DNA of 64,000 nucleotides from an uncultured Flavobacteriales bacterium (GTDB lineage: Bacteria; Bacteroidota; Bacteroidia; Flavobacteriales; Schleiferiaceae), in assembly GCA_938084135.1 (NCBI GenBank), contig CALKDS010000035.1, positions 1 through 64,000 of the forward strand. The letters are read 5' to 3'. The position numbers were made by a program, and so were the translations under genes. Below the pieces are notes generated by a model. That model made no database searches. It saw only the letters and a program-made list of their open reading frames with translations, and was not told where the DNA came from. This document shows positions 1 through 10,621 of the stretch, piece by piece (position 1 is the first letter of the stretch; every line of letters starts with the position of its first letter).

Positions 1-1023
1 ATATTAACAATTTGGCCTTTGCAAGGAAAGCCGATATTTGAGAGATTATTTAAGATAAAATCCTCCAATTTTATCTTAAAATTTCTTGACGAGAAAACGA
101 CTCTAACAGAGGATCTATCGATGTTTTCTAAACTACAAATATGGATATTCATTAAGTCAGTGATATTCTGGTCTTACTGGAAATTAAAGAAAATAATAGT
201 TCCAATTTTAATGATAGTTTACTTTCTCATAGACAAAACACCTCCCTCAAGTGAATTACTAAATTTATCCCAAAGTAATCTCATTATTATTTCAATGGGT
301 CTATTAATTGTAGGAATTCCCCATGGTGCCTTGGATCACTTGATCGGAGTATTCCCTGGAGAAAAGAAGATCACATTGAAATTTATTCTCTCTTATTTAT
401 TTTTAATGCTAATAATCTTATTGATTTGGATTTATGCACCTGCCCTCGGTCTATTATTGTTTATACTATACTCCGCATGGCATTTTGGGCAAGCTGAAAC
501 TAAAAATTGGAATATTAATTCTAATTTTATTGCTTCTGCTTGGGGGCTTAGTTTATTCAGCTCTCTATTCTTGATCCATTTTGATGAATTTAAAGAGATT
601 ATATCAATACTTGTGATCAATTTAAATGAGAACTCTTTGATTGACTATCCTCTCATTGGTAATTTACTATTGATCCTCCCTTCAATTTATGCAATATCAA
701 AAAGACATCTAGAATGGTTAATGATTCTACTCTTTCTTTTTTTATCAAATTACGAAAGTCTTCTCTTAACCTTTGGCCTTTATTTTATTTTTCAACATAG
801 TAGAATTGGCTGGACACACCTTAAGTCCAAATTAAAGAATTCGAATTCTGAGATGTTCATAGAGTCACTCCCTTTTAATTTAGGGGCAATTTTTTTGTAT
901 ATAATATCCATTTATGTTTTTAAACTAAATGTTGAAGAATGTTTGGCTTACTTCTTCATTTTCCTATCAGCTATTAGTTTCCCACATGTGTTGTGTATGC
1001 ATGTTTTCTATAAAAAAAACTAA
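1..1023 (+). CDS. blh: Lycopene cyclase (C-terminal part) fused in frame to Brp/Blh-family beta-carotene 15,15'-dioxygenase; 5' truncated by window edge
   Basis: Frame 1 is open from base 1 (ILTIWPLQGKPIFERLFKIKSSNFILKFLDEKTTLTEDLSMFSK...), CrtY C-terminus-like. It is followed by a multi-TM protein with Blh histidine motifs GIPHGALDH, SAWHFGQAE, FQHSRIGW, FPHVLCMH. The TTG at 19 is probably not the true start. Confidence 0.82.
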   Translation: MLTIWPLQGKPIFERLFKIKSSNFILKFLDEKTTLTEDLSMFSKLQIWIFIKSVIFWSYWKLKKIIVPILMIVYFLIDKTPPSSELLNLSQSNLIIISMGLLIVGIPHGALDHLIGVFPGEKKITLKFILSYLFLMLIILLIWIYAPALGLLLFILYSAWHFGQAETKNWNINSNFIASAWGLSLFSSLFLIHFDEFKEIISILVINLNENSLIDYPLIGNLLLILPSIYAISKRHLEWLMILLFLFLSNYESLLLTFGLYFIFQHSRIGWTHLKSKLKNSNSEMFIESLPFNLGAIFLYIISIYVFKLNVEECLAYFFIFLSAISFPHVLCMHVFYKKN

Positions 1024-1985
1024 ACCTCTCTATCGAAAATCCAATTTGCTAAACTCTCTAAATCTTTTGTATCGCAACTGTTCCTTTTTATATTATGTAA
1101 TGATGTAATCGCTGAGTCAAAATGTTTTTTTCTCTGAGCTTCAACATAAGCACGACTTCCAGTGGACTCCATTGCAGAAAGAATCTCCTCAACCTTATTC
1201 TTAGATCCAGAATTAATAATTGATTTTAGTGTATCTGGTTGATGATTTGAAAAATGTATCCAAAGCAGTGTTTTCTTTTGAGAACGAATATCGCCACCAA
1301 TTTGCTTTCCAAAAGTCTCTACTGTTCCAAATGCATCTAACAAGTCATCATGAATTTGAAAGCTAATCCCTAATTCAATTCCAAAGTTGAATAATGATTT
1401 TGAAACTTCTTTTGATGCGCCAGCAATTAATGAGCCCATTTGCAAAGAACAGCCAATTAAAACAGCTGTTTTATTTCTTATCATATTTAAGTACTGGCCT
1501 TCTTCAATTCGGTCAAGAGACTCAAAATCCATATCCATTTGTTGACCCTCACAAACCTCAAGCGCTGTTTGATTAAATGTTTCAAAAAGATCATGAATCA
1601 TACTTTCAGGGGCCTTAAGTAATGACTTATATGCCATTACCATTAATGCATCTCCTGATAGTATCCCTGTATTTAGACCCCAATTTTCATGAACCGTAGA
1701 TTTACCTCTCCGGATAGGTGCTTCATCCATAATGTCATCATGAATAAGCGAGAAGTTATGGAATCTTTCGACTGCATGAGCCACAGGCAAAGCCTCCAGG
1801 GCATTTCTACCCATAGATTCAGCAGCCATTAAAGCTAAAATTGGCCGCAACCGCTTTCCACCTATTCCTAAAATATATCTCTGAGGAGCATAAAGAGAAT
1901 CCGGCTGCCTATTCCATTCTGGCTCGCTAAAGTCAGATTCTAAAGACCTTAAAAATATTTTCCTTAATCGATCTAAAGAATTCAT
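1020..1985 (-). CDS. Polyprenyl (geranylgeranyl/octaprenyl-type) diphosphate synthase
   Basis: FARM/SARM motifs [13 protein letters not shown] and [17 protein letters not shown] motif. Confidence 0.93.
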   Translation of the reverse strand: MNSLDRLRKIFLRSLESDFSEPEWNRQPDSLYAPQRYILGIGGKRLRPILALMAAESMGRNALEALPVAHAVERFHNFSLIHDDIMDEAPIRRGKSTVHENWGLNTGILSGDALMVMAYKSLLKAPESMIHDLFETFNQTALEVCEGQQMDMDFESLDRIEEGQYLNMIRNKTAVLIGCSLQMGSLIAGASKEVSKSLFNFGIELGISFQIHDDLLDAFGTVETFGKQIGGDIRSQKKTLLWIHFSNHQPDTLKSIINSGSKNKVEEILSAMESTGSRAYVEAQRKKHFDSAITSLHNIKRNSCDTKDLESLANWIFDREV

Positions 1986-2842
1986 GACAAAATCCCTTCG
2001 AGATATTTACCATAGCCACTTTTCATCAATGGTTTTGATAACTTGGAAAGCTGATAAGCGTCTATGTATCCCATTCGATAGGCGACCTCTTCGATACATG
2101 CAACTTTAATTCCACGACGACTTTCCATGATTTGCACAAATTGCCCAGCTTCCATTAAACTATCAAATGTACCTGTATCAAGCCATGCAGTGCCCCTTTC
2201 TAGAATGCTTACATGCAGATTGCCTTTGCTTAAGTATTCTAAATTTACATCTGTTATCTCGTACTCACCCCTGAGGCTTGGCTTCAGTTTTGCTGCAATA
2301 TCCACAACACTATTATCGTAAAAATATAGACCAGGAACAGCAAAATTACTAGAAGGGTTTTTTGGTTTTTCTTCAAGCGAAATAGCTTTACCATTTTCGT
2401 CAAAATCAACAACCCCATATCTCTCAGGATCACTTACTTGATATGCAAAAATCTTTGCCCCTTTATGATTCTTTGCTGAATTTAAAATTGTCTTGAGTCC
2501 TCCCCCATAAAAAATATTATCGCCTAAAATAAGAGCGACTGAATCATCTCCGATGAATTTTTTTCCAATAACAAAAGCCTGAGCAAGGCCGTTAGGCTTT
2601 TCTTGAACCGCGTAAGAAAAAGAACAACCTAACTGTTCCCCATCGCCAAGAAGTTTTTCAAATAAAGGCAAGTCTTCTGGAGTGCTTATTATAAGTATCT
2701 CCTGAATTCCAGCTTCCATTAAAGTTGCCAAAGGATAATAAATCATTGGCTTATCATAAACAGGCATCAATTGTTTACTGATAACTTTAGTTAACGGGTG
2801 AAGTCTAGTCCCTGAGCCGCCTGCAAGTATTATTCCTTTCAT
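1982..2842 (-). CDS. rfbA: Glucose-1-phosphate thymidylyltransferase
   Basis: [38 protein letters not shown] signature, EEKP motif. Confidence 0.95.
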   Translation of the reverse strand: MKGIILAGGSGTRLHPLTKVISKQLMPVYDKPMIYYPLATLMEAGIQEILIISTPEDLPLFEKLLGDGEQLGCSFSYAVQEKPNGLAQAFVIGKKFIGDDSVALILGDNIFYGGGLKTILNSAKNHKGAKIFAYQVSDPERYGVVDFDENGKAISLEEKPKNPSSNFAVPGLYFYDNSVVDIAAKLKPSLRGEYEITDVNLEYLSKGNLHVSILERGTAWLDTGTFDSLMEAGQFVQIMESRRGIKVACIEEVAYRMGYIDAYQLSKLSKPLMKSGYGKYLEGILS

Positions 2843-5190
2843 TTATCTTCAGCTAAATCAATTAATATATTCTCCATCTCAGATCCAGTCATTACTTTAT
2901 CAAGTGATATCAAAAGACTAGGCAATAAAATTAGATTCGAAAACATGGCAAAAACCAAGGTAATGGAAACTAGAAGACCGAGAGCTTGAGTACCGCCAAA
3001 ATCAGATGCTAAAAAAATAAAAAATCCGGAAAATAAAACTATACTCGTATAAAACATACTGATTCCCGTCTCTCTGATAGCTGTAATAGCGGCACGAGAT
3101 ATATTATGGCCGTTGCCCACTAGTTCTTGTCTATACCGAGCTAAATAATGCAAAGTGTCATCTATCGAAATACCGAATGAAATTGAAAAAATTAAAACTG
3201 TTGATGGCTTTACAGGAATGCCAAACCAACCCATTAATCCGGCTGTCATTAATAATGGCAAAAGATTTGGGATAATAGCAACAATAACCATTCTCGGAGT
3301 TTTAAATAGAAATGCCATGATTAATGATATCAAGCCAATTGCTAAGAGTAGACTAAGAACCAGATTATTTATTAAAAATTTTGTGCTTCTCAGAAATATT
3401 ATACTGGCCCCAGTATAATTAATGCCATAATCTTCTTTACTAAATATGACATCTGCCAATTTTTGAACCTTCCTTATCAATTCTATCATTTCAGGCCTTG
3501 GTAAATCTTTAGCTTGAACTGAAACCCTCATCTTTCGATTTTTTTTATCAGCGAATCCGTTTGTAAGAAAGTCCAAATTTTTACCATCTAAATTCGGTAA
3601 TGAAGAAGCTATCAATGTCCTCTCTTGGCTGTTTGGCAAAGCATAGAATAGTGGATCGCCCCCATAATATGCTTGACGACCAAATTTCAACATATCCACT
3701 AGTGATAAAGACCTTGAAAGGTTAGGAAAAGTATCAAGTCTAGTTTGGAAAATATCTACTTTTCTTAAAAGTTTTGATTTTTCGATACCATTTTCTGAGC
3801 GCGAATCAATTACAATATCTAGAGGAATAACTCCACCCATCTCCTTCTCAAAAAATCTCATTTGAGTAACCAGCGGATCATTAGGGTTTATATCAGTAGT
3901 AAGGTTTCCTGTGGTCTCCATTAGTGTCATTCCAAAAATCCCAAAAAAGGCAACCAGCAGAGCACCTAAGTATACTTTCTTTCGATGATATTCTGAAATA
4001 CGCACCAACCATTCAATCCATTTCGTAATCCACTTTTGATTCAAATGATTGTAATGCCTTTCCTTCGGCTCAGAAAGCCAACTGTAGAGAACTGGAATTA
4101 TGGTCAACGAAAGAATATAAACCACAAGGATATTTAAAGTTGCGGCCACTCCAAAGTGCACTAAAGCATCACTTGACGTCAGAGCAAAAGTAGCAAAACC
4201 AAGTGCTGTCGTGGTATTTGTCAAAAAAGCTACACCTCCGATTTTTTTAACAGTATGAAGCAATGCAGCTTTTACTTTTTTATCCTTAGCATATTCTTGA
4301 TGATATTTGTTTATAAAAAAAATACAGTTTGGAACAACAATGACAATCAACAATGGAGGTAATAGGGCCGAAAATAATGTGATTTTGAATCCCAGTAAGC
4401 CCATTATTCCAAACGAACCAACAACCCCTACGGCAACCACCACTAAAGCAATAATTGCTGCGCGCATGCTTCTCAAAAGAATAAGCATTATTAACACTGT
4501 TACCAGAGCTGTAAGTATCATAAAAAGATTTATCTCACTTTTTATTGAGCGAGCATTATTTAGCCGCAAATAAGGAAGCCCTGAAACCTCAATTGGAATT
4601 CCTGTTCTTCTCTCAAACCTCTTTGTCTCTATGTGAATTCGATCAAATAGGTCATAAATTATTTCGCTATAATTTGCCTTTTCAGTTATTGAAATTGCCA
4701 TCAAGTGTGTTTCATTATCCCGGCTGCTTAATAGCCCATGATAAATAGGAAGAGCGTCATAATGATCCATTATGCTAAATGCTTTCTGAGGGCTATCAAT
4801 TTCCCCTTGCATAATTGGGAGAGATTCCATTTTTTCTCCTTCCTTATCACCTAAAACAATATCGACTGCATTATGAAGAGAGAATACTCCAGTAACTTCA
4901 TCTTCTTTCTCCAATCTTTCAGCCATATTCTGCCATGCATTTAAAACCGATGGGGTGAAAAAAGCATTGTCTTTAGCTCCTAAAACTATTGAATTACCAG
5001 ATCCAGTAAAATCTTCTTGGAATTTAGTATATGTAGTAAAGACAGAGTCGTCTGAGGGCAACATTTTTGCGAAATGATAGCTGATATCAACATTTCTTCC
5101 TGCAAATCCCATGAATAGAACATAGGCAATCCAAAAGAGTAGAACTCCTTTCCGATTATTTAGTATAAAATGGCCTAAATTCTCCCACAT
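2839..5190 (-). CDS. RND/MMPL family transporter (exporter)
   Basis: 783 aa, two repeated multi-TM halves with large extracytoplasmic loops; [17 protein letters not shown] motif. Confidence 0.88.
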   Translation of the reverse strand: MWENLGHFILNNRKGVLLFWIAYVLFMGFAGRNVDISYHFAKMLPSDDSVFTTYTKFQEDFTGSGNSIVLGAKDNAFFTPSVLNAWQNMAERLEKEDEVTGVFSLHNAVDIVLGDKEGEKMESLPIMQGEIDSPQKAFSIMDHYDALPIYHGLLSSRDNETHLMAISITEKANYSEIIYDLFDRIHIETKRFERRTGIPIEVSGLPYLRLNNARSIKSEINLFMILTALVTVLIMLILLRSMRAAIIALVVVAVGVVGSFGIMGLLGFKITLFSALLPPLLIVIVVPNCIFFINKYHQEYAKDKKVKAALLHTVKKIGGVAFLTNTTTALGFATFALTSSDALVHFGVAATLNILVVYILSLTIIPVLYSWLSEPKERHYNHLNQKWITKWIEWLVRISEYHRKKVYLGALLVAFFGIFGMTLMETTGNLTTDINPNDPLVTQMRFFEKEMGGVIPLDIVIDSRSENGIEKSKLLRKVDIFQTRLDTFPNLSRSLSLVDMLKFGRQAYYGGDPLFYALPNSQERTLIASSLPNLDGKNLDFLTNGFADKKNRKMRVSVQAKDLPRPEMIELIRKVQKLADVIFSKEDYGINYTGASIIFLRSTKFLINNLVLSLLLAIGLISLIMAFLFKTPRMVIVAIIPNLLPLLMTAGLMGWFGIPVKPSTVLIFSISFGISIDDTLHYLARYRQELVGNGHNISRAAITAIRETGISMFYTSIVLFSGFFIFLASDFGGTQALGLLVSITLVFAMFSNLILLPSLLISLDKVMTGSEMENILIDLAEDK

Positions 5191-5257
5191 AGCCTTACAA
5201 AGGTAAGCTCAGATAAATGGAAAGATTGGAAGATAATAGATTCCATTGAAAATATTT

Positions 5258-5992
5258 TTATCTCATCAAAAGCGGTCGAGAAGGGGCGGCATCATTTGCA
5301 ATTGAGGCAACTTGCATTGCTAAAGACCAATAACCATCTTCTATGCAATCATCAACAAAAATAAGCTCTGATATCGTCGCATTGGAACGAGCTTTGTCAC
5401 TAACTTCTTTTTCGAATGGATCAAGACCCCAAAAACTTCTATGAGCTAGTAGCGCACCACCATCTTCTTCTCTATCAACACTTGGTAGGTCAACAAGCCA
5501 ATGCATAATTCCGTTTTCTCTTAAAAAACCCGCCACTTCTTCAGAAAAAAAAGGCGCATCTTTTGATGAGAAGTTCATGTATTTTTTTTCCTTGGGATTA
5601 GGACATGTTCTCACAACTAGGGCTTTTAAGCTAGCCAATGGTTTCCATTTTTTCCATGCGTTTTTTACCTCATCTAAATTTATGATCTTCCCATCTTTCC
5701 CGAGATCTTCGTAACTAACAGTAATTAAAAGAGCGGACTGAATAAATGGTATTCTAATCTCACTTATTGGGTGCCAGCCTTTACAAACATGCCCGAGGGT
5801 TTCAGTATGACTTCCATGAGCATGCGGATTTATATTTAAATTGAAAAAATTAACATCACCACCTAAATCGACAGACCCAATCCATCCGTCTAATTTAACT
5901 GGGTCTCTTTTCATTCCTGGTATATACCAGGCACGCGAGCGGTCCTCTTCAATCACTGTACTTATATCATATACTAAATCTGGATTCTCCAT
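5258..5992 (-). CDS. Cyclase family protein (kynurenine formamidase-like metal hydrolase)
   Basis: NPHAHGSHTETLGH metal-binding HxGTHxD-like motif and overall length. Confidence 0.8.
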   Translation of the reverse strand: MENPDLVYDISTVIEEDRSRAWYIPGMKRDPVKLDGWIGSVDLGGDVNFFNLNINPHAHGSHTETLGHVCKGWHPISEIRIPFIQSALLITVSYEDLGKDGKIINLDEVKNAWKKWKPLASLKALVVRTCPNPKEKKYMNFSSKDAPFFSEEVAGFLRENGIMHWLVDLPSVDREEDGGALLAHRSFWGLDPFEKEVSDKARSNATISELIFVDDCIEDGYWSLAMQVASIANDAAPSRPLLMR

Positions 5993-6002
5993 CTAAATTA
6001 AA

Positions 6003-7115
6003 TTACGTTATAAACCCATCTGATGCAATACGATCAGCCCAAAAAAGTCCTGAGTCTAATAGTTTCCAGATTCCTAATTCATTTTTTAATATTCTTTTGG
6101 AATTAACATGTGGCTCCCATGATTTCTCAACTCCATTTGCCCATTTACCCAAATCCCTAAAATCTAAACCCTCCTTAGTTCTTAAATTAGTCATAATTTT
6201 TTCATTAATGATATCCTCAGGGCTAAGTAATTCTTCCTCAAACCAGGAATTATCAAGCCCTATTGCTCTCCTATATTTCCCATTATTACTAACATTCCAA
6301 CGCCGAGTCTGGTCTCCATCATATGAATGAGCTCCTGGACCTATACCAAAATAAGGTTCTCCCGACCAATACATGGAATTATGAACTGATCTATGTCCCG
6401 GCACACATGAATTACTTATCTCGTATAGATCCCATCCTAATTCATTTAGTTGATTTCGATACCATCGAAAATCCTCCTCTGCTCTTTCACCTTTTGGTGA
6501 GCGTGATTCCCCCTTCTTTATTTGATAAAAAAGTTTTGTTTTTTCTTCAACGGTCAGAGCATAAGTAGATAAATGAACTACCCCTGTCTCTATTGCAATA
6601 CCAACGTTGTTCTGCCATTCACCAAATGATGAATCTGGAATTCCATAAATTAAATCAACACTTATATTTTCAAATCCCGCGTCTTGAGTACGCTTTATAG
6701 CGGTATGAGCTTGATCAGAATTATGGGTCCGATTCATCCATTGAAGTTTATCATTCATAAAAGATTGAACACCGATACTTAAACGATTAACTCCAATATT
6801 CCTCCAGTATTTCAAAGATTGAGGAGTTACATCATCAGGATTAACCTCAAGGGTGAATTCACCACCCTCTTTTAAAGGGGCATTTTCAAATGCTATTTGG
6901 GCTAATGACGACATTTCCATATTGGGTAATATCGAAGGAGTACCTCCGCCCCAATAATAGGTTTCTTGTTCTAGAGGACCTTCTTTAAATCTAAGTTTCA
7001 ATTCTTTTTTCATTGATGATATCACATCTTTTATTCCCAAAAGCTGGGTTGAAAAATGAAAGTCACAATAATTACATGCTTTGCGACAAAAAGGAATATG
7101 AATATATAATCCCAA
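6003..7115 (-). CDS. hemW: Radical SAM heme chaperone HemW (coproporphyrinogen III oxidase-like)
   Basis: GLYIHIPFCRKACNYCDFHFS radical SAM motif; YWGGGTPS; FGIGPGAHSY. TTG start directly follows the TAA of the upstream kinase gene. Confidence 0.92.
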   Translation of the reverse strand: MGLYIHIPFCRKACNYCDFHFSTQLLGIKDVISSMKKELKLRFKEGPLEQETYYWGGGTPSILPNMEMSSLAQIAFENAPLKEGGEFTLEVNPDDVTPQSLKYWRNIGVNRLSIGVQSFMNDKLQWMNRTHNSDQAHTAIKRTQDAGFENISVDLIYGIPDSSFGEWQNNVGIAIETGVVHLSTYALTVEEKTKLFYQIKKGESRSPKGERAEEDFRWYRNQLNELGWDLYEISNSCVPGHRSVHNSMYWSGEPYFGIGPGAHSYDGDQTRRWNVSNNGKYRRAIGLDNSWFEEELLSPEDIINEKIMTNLRTKEGLDFRDLGKWANGVEKSWEPHVNSKRILKNELGIWKLLDSGLFWADRIASDGFIT

Positions 7116-8270
7116 TTATATCGAGTTTAATTCTATCCTAAAAATGCTTCCTTTATTTAATTGTGAATAGAGTAAATAAAGCTTCCCCTTGTAGCTTGTT
7201 TCAATTATTCTTTTTGCTAAGGATAGCCCTAGTCCCCAACCTCTATTTTTGGTAGTATATCCGGGTTTAAATATAGCTCGACGATCTTTAGAACTGATGC
7301 CTTTTCCTGAATCTGAAATATCAATGTAAACAGAAGATTCTATAACCCCCAAGGAAATACTTACGACACCTTCTCCTTCCATTGCGTCTATTGCATTTCG
7401 AACCAAGTTCTCAATTACCCATCCAATCAAAACTGGTTCGATATTAATTTTAGGCGCTTGATTTGGGGCTTCAATTTTTATTTTCAATGATTTTGGGCTT
7501 CTTCTTTGCAGATATTCTGCCGTCTCATTAAGTAATACTAATATATCAATCGAATTAGGCTCTATTTTTGATCCAATTTTAGAAAATCGAAAAGCTACGG
7601 TCTGAAGTCTCTCCAAATCTTTTTTAATTTCTTGTAATGCTAAAGAATTGACCCCTTCTTCTTCAAGAATCGTTACCCATCCAAATAGAGCAGATAGGGG
7701 AGTTCCAAGTTGATGAGCAGTCTCCTTTGCCATTCCGGTCCAAACTAAATCTTGTTCTGTTTTTCTAGCTCGACTAAAGGCCAAGTAGGCTAAAAAAATA
7801 TAAAGACCAATAATACCTAATAAAAAACGAGGGAAAGATCTAAGTCTTTTTAAGCTAATTGATTCATTTCGATAAATGAATTGACTCACACCAGGGGAAA
7901 GATTAACAACAATTGGCTCAGAATAAGCAATCATCTTTTTTAATTCCCTTTCAATTGAAGAATATGAAGTGTCTTTTACTGAGAGGTTTCGATAAGTTAA
8001 AATTTTATTTTTACTATCAGTCAGAATAAGTGGAATAGTTGTATTCAGTTCTATGATTTTAGTTGCCGTAGTTAAATCTGAAGTTTCATCTGAATTAACA
8101 ATTACAGAAATAGCCTCACCCCATAATTCAATTCTTTTATTCTCTTGTATCCTCAATTGCTTTGTGAACTGCTCAGTGTAAATAAGAGTCAAAATTCCAA
8201 TTCCTACAGCAATTGATAATAACCCACCCTTCCACAACGATTTCCAGAAATATGAATTCCAACTATTCAT
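7116..8270 (-). CDS. Membrane sensor histidine kinase
   Basis: H-box KETAHQLGTPLSALFGW; N-box LVRNAIDAM; G-boxes DSGKGIS and GWGLGLSLAKRI; two N-terminal TM helices. Confidence 0.92.
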   Translation of the reverse strand: MNSWNSYFWKSLWKGGLLSIAVGIGILTLIYTEQFTKQLRIQENKRIELWGEAISVIVNSDETSDLTTATKIIELNTTIPLILTDSKNKILTYRNLSVKDTSYSSIERELKKMIAYSEPIVVNLSPGVSQFIYRNESISLKRLRSFPRFLLGIIGLYIFLAYLAFSRARKTEQDLVWTGMAKETAHQLGTPLSALFGWVTILEEEGVNSLALQEIKKDLERLQTVAFRFSKIGSKIEPNSIDILVLLNETAEYLQRRSPKSLKIKIEAPNQAPKINIEPVLIGWVIENLVRNAIDAMEGEGVVSISLGVIESSVYIDISDSGKGISSKDRRAIFKPGYTTKNRGWGLGLSLAKRIIETSYKGKLYLLYSQLNKGSIFRIELNSI

Positions 8271-8405
8271 ATATGCTAAGTTAGTGGGTCTTTTTTGTCC
8301 AATAATTTTTTCGGAAAAAAAATAAAAATATTATTGATGATAATATGTCCGCATTATCGATAATATGACCATTTTTGCAGATCATTTCAAATATTCAAAA
8401 AAAAG

Positions 8406-9608
8406 ATGAAGTTGATTTTTCTAATTATACTATTAATTTTTTTTGCTTTTGACCTTTATGCCTTTCAGATTTTTAAGGCCCTAAAATTGTCTAAAGTTTT
8501 TGAAAATGGATACTGGACATTTAATATTATCGGATACCTGTTAATAATATACTCAGTTATGATTTATGACCCTCAAGGTCACAATTCTAAAATATTACCT
8601 TTTATCATTGGCTATACCATACTGCTTGGTGTGCCAAAACTTATACCCATTTTCCTGGGAACAGCTGAAGATTTATATAGAATTGGCAATAGGTTTATTT
8701 CTGGAGAATGGCCAAGTAGACGTCGATTTATTGCCTTAATGGGATGGGGGATAGCTGCAGTTCCATTTATTGGAATTCTTCACGGAATATTTCTTGGTAG
8801 GTCCCAATATCGGGTATTAAATAATTCTGCAGTAATTAAAAGTCTTCCAGATGAGTTTAATGGATTTAAAATTCTTCAAATCAGCGATATCCACTCTGGA
8901 AGCTTTGTGGACTTTAAAGAAGTTGAAATTGGGATTAATATGATTTTAAATCAAGATGTCGATGCAATAGTCTTTACAGGAGATCTTGTTAACAATGTTT
9001 ATTCTGAAATGACTCCTTGGGTAGATTTATTTAAAAAAATTAATGCGCCGTTTGGTGTTTTTAGCATTTTGGGGAACCATGATTATGGCGACTATGTCAG
9101 TTGGGATAGTGCAGAGGATAAAAATAAAAACATGGAAAACCTAATAGAGACGCATAAAAAATTGGGGTGGAGACTTTTAAGAAATGAAAATTTCAAAATT
9201 TCAAAAAATGGAAGAAGTATTGATATTGTTGGTGTTGAAAATTGGGGTAACCCGCCTTTCCCTAAATATGGGGACCTAGATATGGCATTAAAAGGTTTAA
9301 ATCCAAAAACACCTAAAATATTGCTGAGCCATGACCCTTCTCATTTCGACGCTGAAGTAATTAATCATGCATCAAATATTCCTTTGACTCTAAGTGGTCA
9401 TACCCATGGGATGCAGTTTGGAATTGAAATCCCCGGATGGATAAAATGGAGTCCAGTTAAATTTAAATATCCAAAATGGGCTGGAAACTATATTGATGAA
9501 AAAACAAAAAAGAGTCTTTATGTGAATAGAGGGTTTGGATATCTAGCATTCCCCGGAAGAGTTGGAATATGGCCAGAAATAACGGTTCACACCTTGATAA
9601 AATCATAA
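8406..9608 (+). CDS. Membrane-anchored metallophosphoesterase (YkuE/YaeI-like)
   Basis: ISDIHSG, FTGDLVNN, LGNHDYGDY, LSGHTHGMQFG motifs; N-terminal TM segments. Confidence 0.92.
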   Translation: MKLIFLIILLIFFAFDLYAFQIFKALKLSKVFENGYWTFNIIGYLLIIYSVMIYDPQGHNSKILPFIIGYTILLGVPKLIPIFLGTAEDLYRIGNRFISGEWPSRRRFIALMGWGIAAVPFIGILHGIFLGRSQYRVLNNSAVIKSLPDEFNGFKILQISDIHSGSFVDFKEVEIGINMILNQDVDAIVFTGDLVNNVYSEMTPWVDLFKKINAPFGVFSILGNHDYGDYVSWDSAEDKNKNMENLIETHKKLGWRLLRNENFKISKNGRSIDIVGVENWGNPPFPKYGDLDMALKGLNPKTPKILLSHDPSHFDAEVINHASNIPLTLSGHTHGMQFGIEIPGWIKWSPVKFKYPKWAGNYIDEKTKKSLYVNRGFGYLAFPGRVGIWPEITVHTLIKS

Positions 9609-9749
9609 TTATTTGGGAATTCTGTAGATATTAATTACCCCGTAGTTTAATAAAGTCTCATCATAATCATCAATGAAAATTCTATCACCATACTTAAGAA
9701 TAATTATTAGTTACTTTTGAATCAACACAATAACCTAAAAAAATTGTTT

Positions 9750-10562
9750 ATGAAAACGAGAGTTCTTATTATTATTTCAATTCTGGTGTTTTCATTTCCT
9801 GCTTTAACATATAAGAATGGTGCTCCTGCTGGAAAAACAGGTTCACCTAAAAGTAATAACAACACTTGCTTTACTTCTTATTGTCATAGCGGCCCTTCAG
9901 CTTCATCAGAAACCATTTCTATAAGCTCAAATGTTCCATCTGACGGATTTGTCGCAAATACTGATTACTCTATTACCGTAACTTCTAAGTCTAATGGATC
10001 AAGCATTCCGATAATGGGTTTTGAATCATCCATTGAAAGCCTTGGGCAACATCAAGGAGTCATCTCAGGGGTTAGCGGAGTGAGTCAAGTTAAATCAACT
10101 AATTTCATAACTCATACAAGCGGAAGTAACTCACCAAGTGCAGGAGAAAAATCTTGGAGTTTCATTTGGAATTCAGGTTCATCTCCAGATAGCGTTATAT
10201 TATATTCTGCCGGAATTTTTGGAAATGGAAATAATGCTCCCAGCGGTGATATTTTACTTCTCAATACTCAAACTTTAAAAAAGAACACTTTAAGTGTTGG
10301 TGAGGAATCAATAAATCCGTTAAATATCTATCCGAATCCAGCTAATAATTACATAAAAATTGTAAATCAAAAGGCAAATCAAAAAGGAACAATCATCCTT
10401 CGAAATCTCTTAGGTCAAAATATTTTAGAATCGGTTTGGAAGCCTATTGACCAAGTTGGTAAATTATTAAACGTATCAGAATTACCCAACGGCTGGTACC
10501 ATCTTCATTTAGTCCTAGAAAACGGACAGAAATTTCAGGAGAGGATCAATATTTCACATTAA
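9750..10562 (+). CDS. Secreted choice-of-anchor V/Reelin-like protein with T9SS type A C-terminal sorting domain
   Basis: Signal peptide; GAPAGKTGSPKSNNNTCFTSYCHSG motif; C-terminal INPLNIYPNPANNYIKI...LPNGWYHLHL sorting signature. ATG at 9750 preferred over TTG at 9717. Confidence 0.83.
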   Translation: MKTRVLIIISILVFSFPALTYKNGAPAGKTGSPKSNNNTCFTSYCHSGPSASSETISISSNVPSDGFVANTDYSITVTSKSNGSSIPIMGFESSIESLGQHQGVISGVSGVSQVKSTNFITHTSGSNSPSAGEKSWSFIWNSGSSPDSVILYSAGIFGNGNNAPSGDILLLNTQTLKKNTLSVGEESINPLNIYPNPANNYIKIVNQKANQKGTIILRNLLGQNILESVWKPIDQVGKLLNVSELPNGWYHLHLVLENGQKFQERINISH

Positions 10563-10621
10563 CGATTGATTTTGGCATGGATTTGGTGTTTTCATCATCA
10601 TTTTAACATTTAAATGCAAGA

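Noticed and set aside
1982-2842. rfbA as a sign of an O-antigen/polysaccharide cluster
   Set aside because: No rfbB/C/D or glycosyltransferases adjacent; appears to be an isolated copy in this window.
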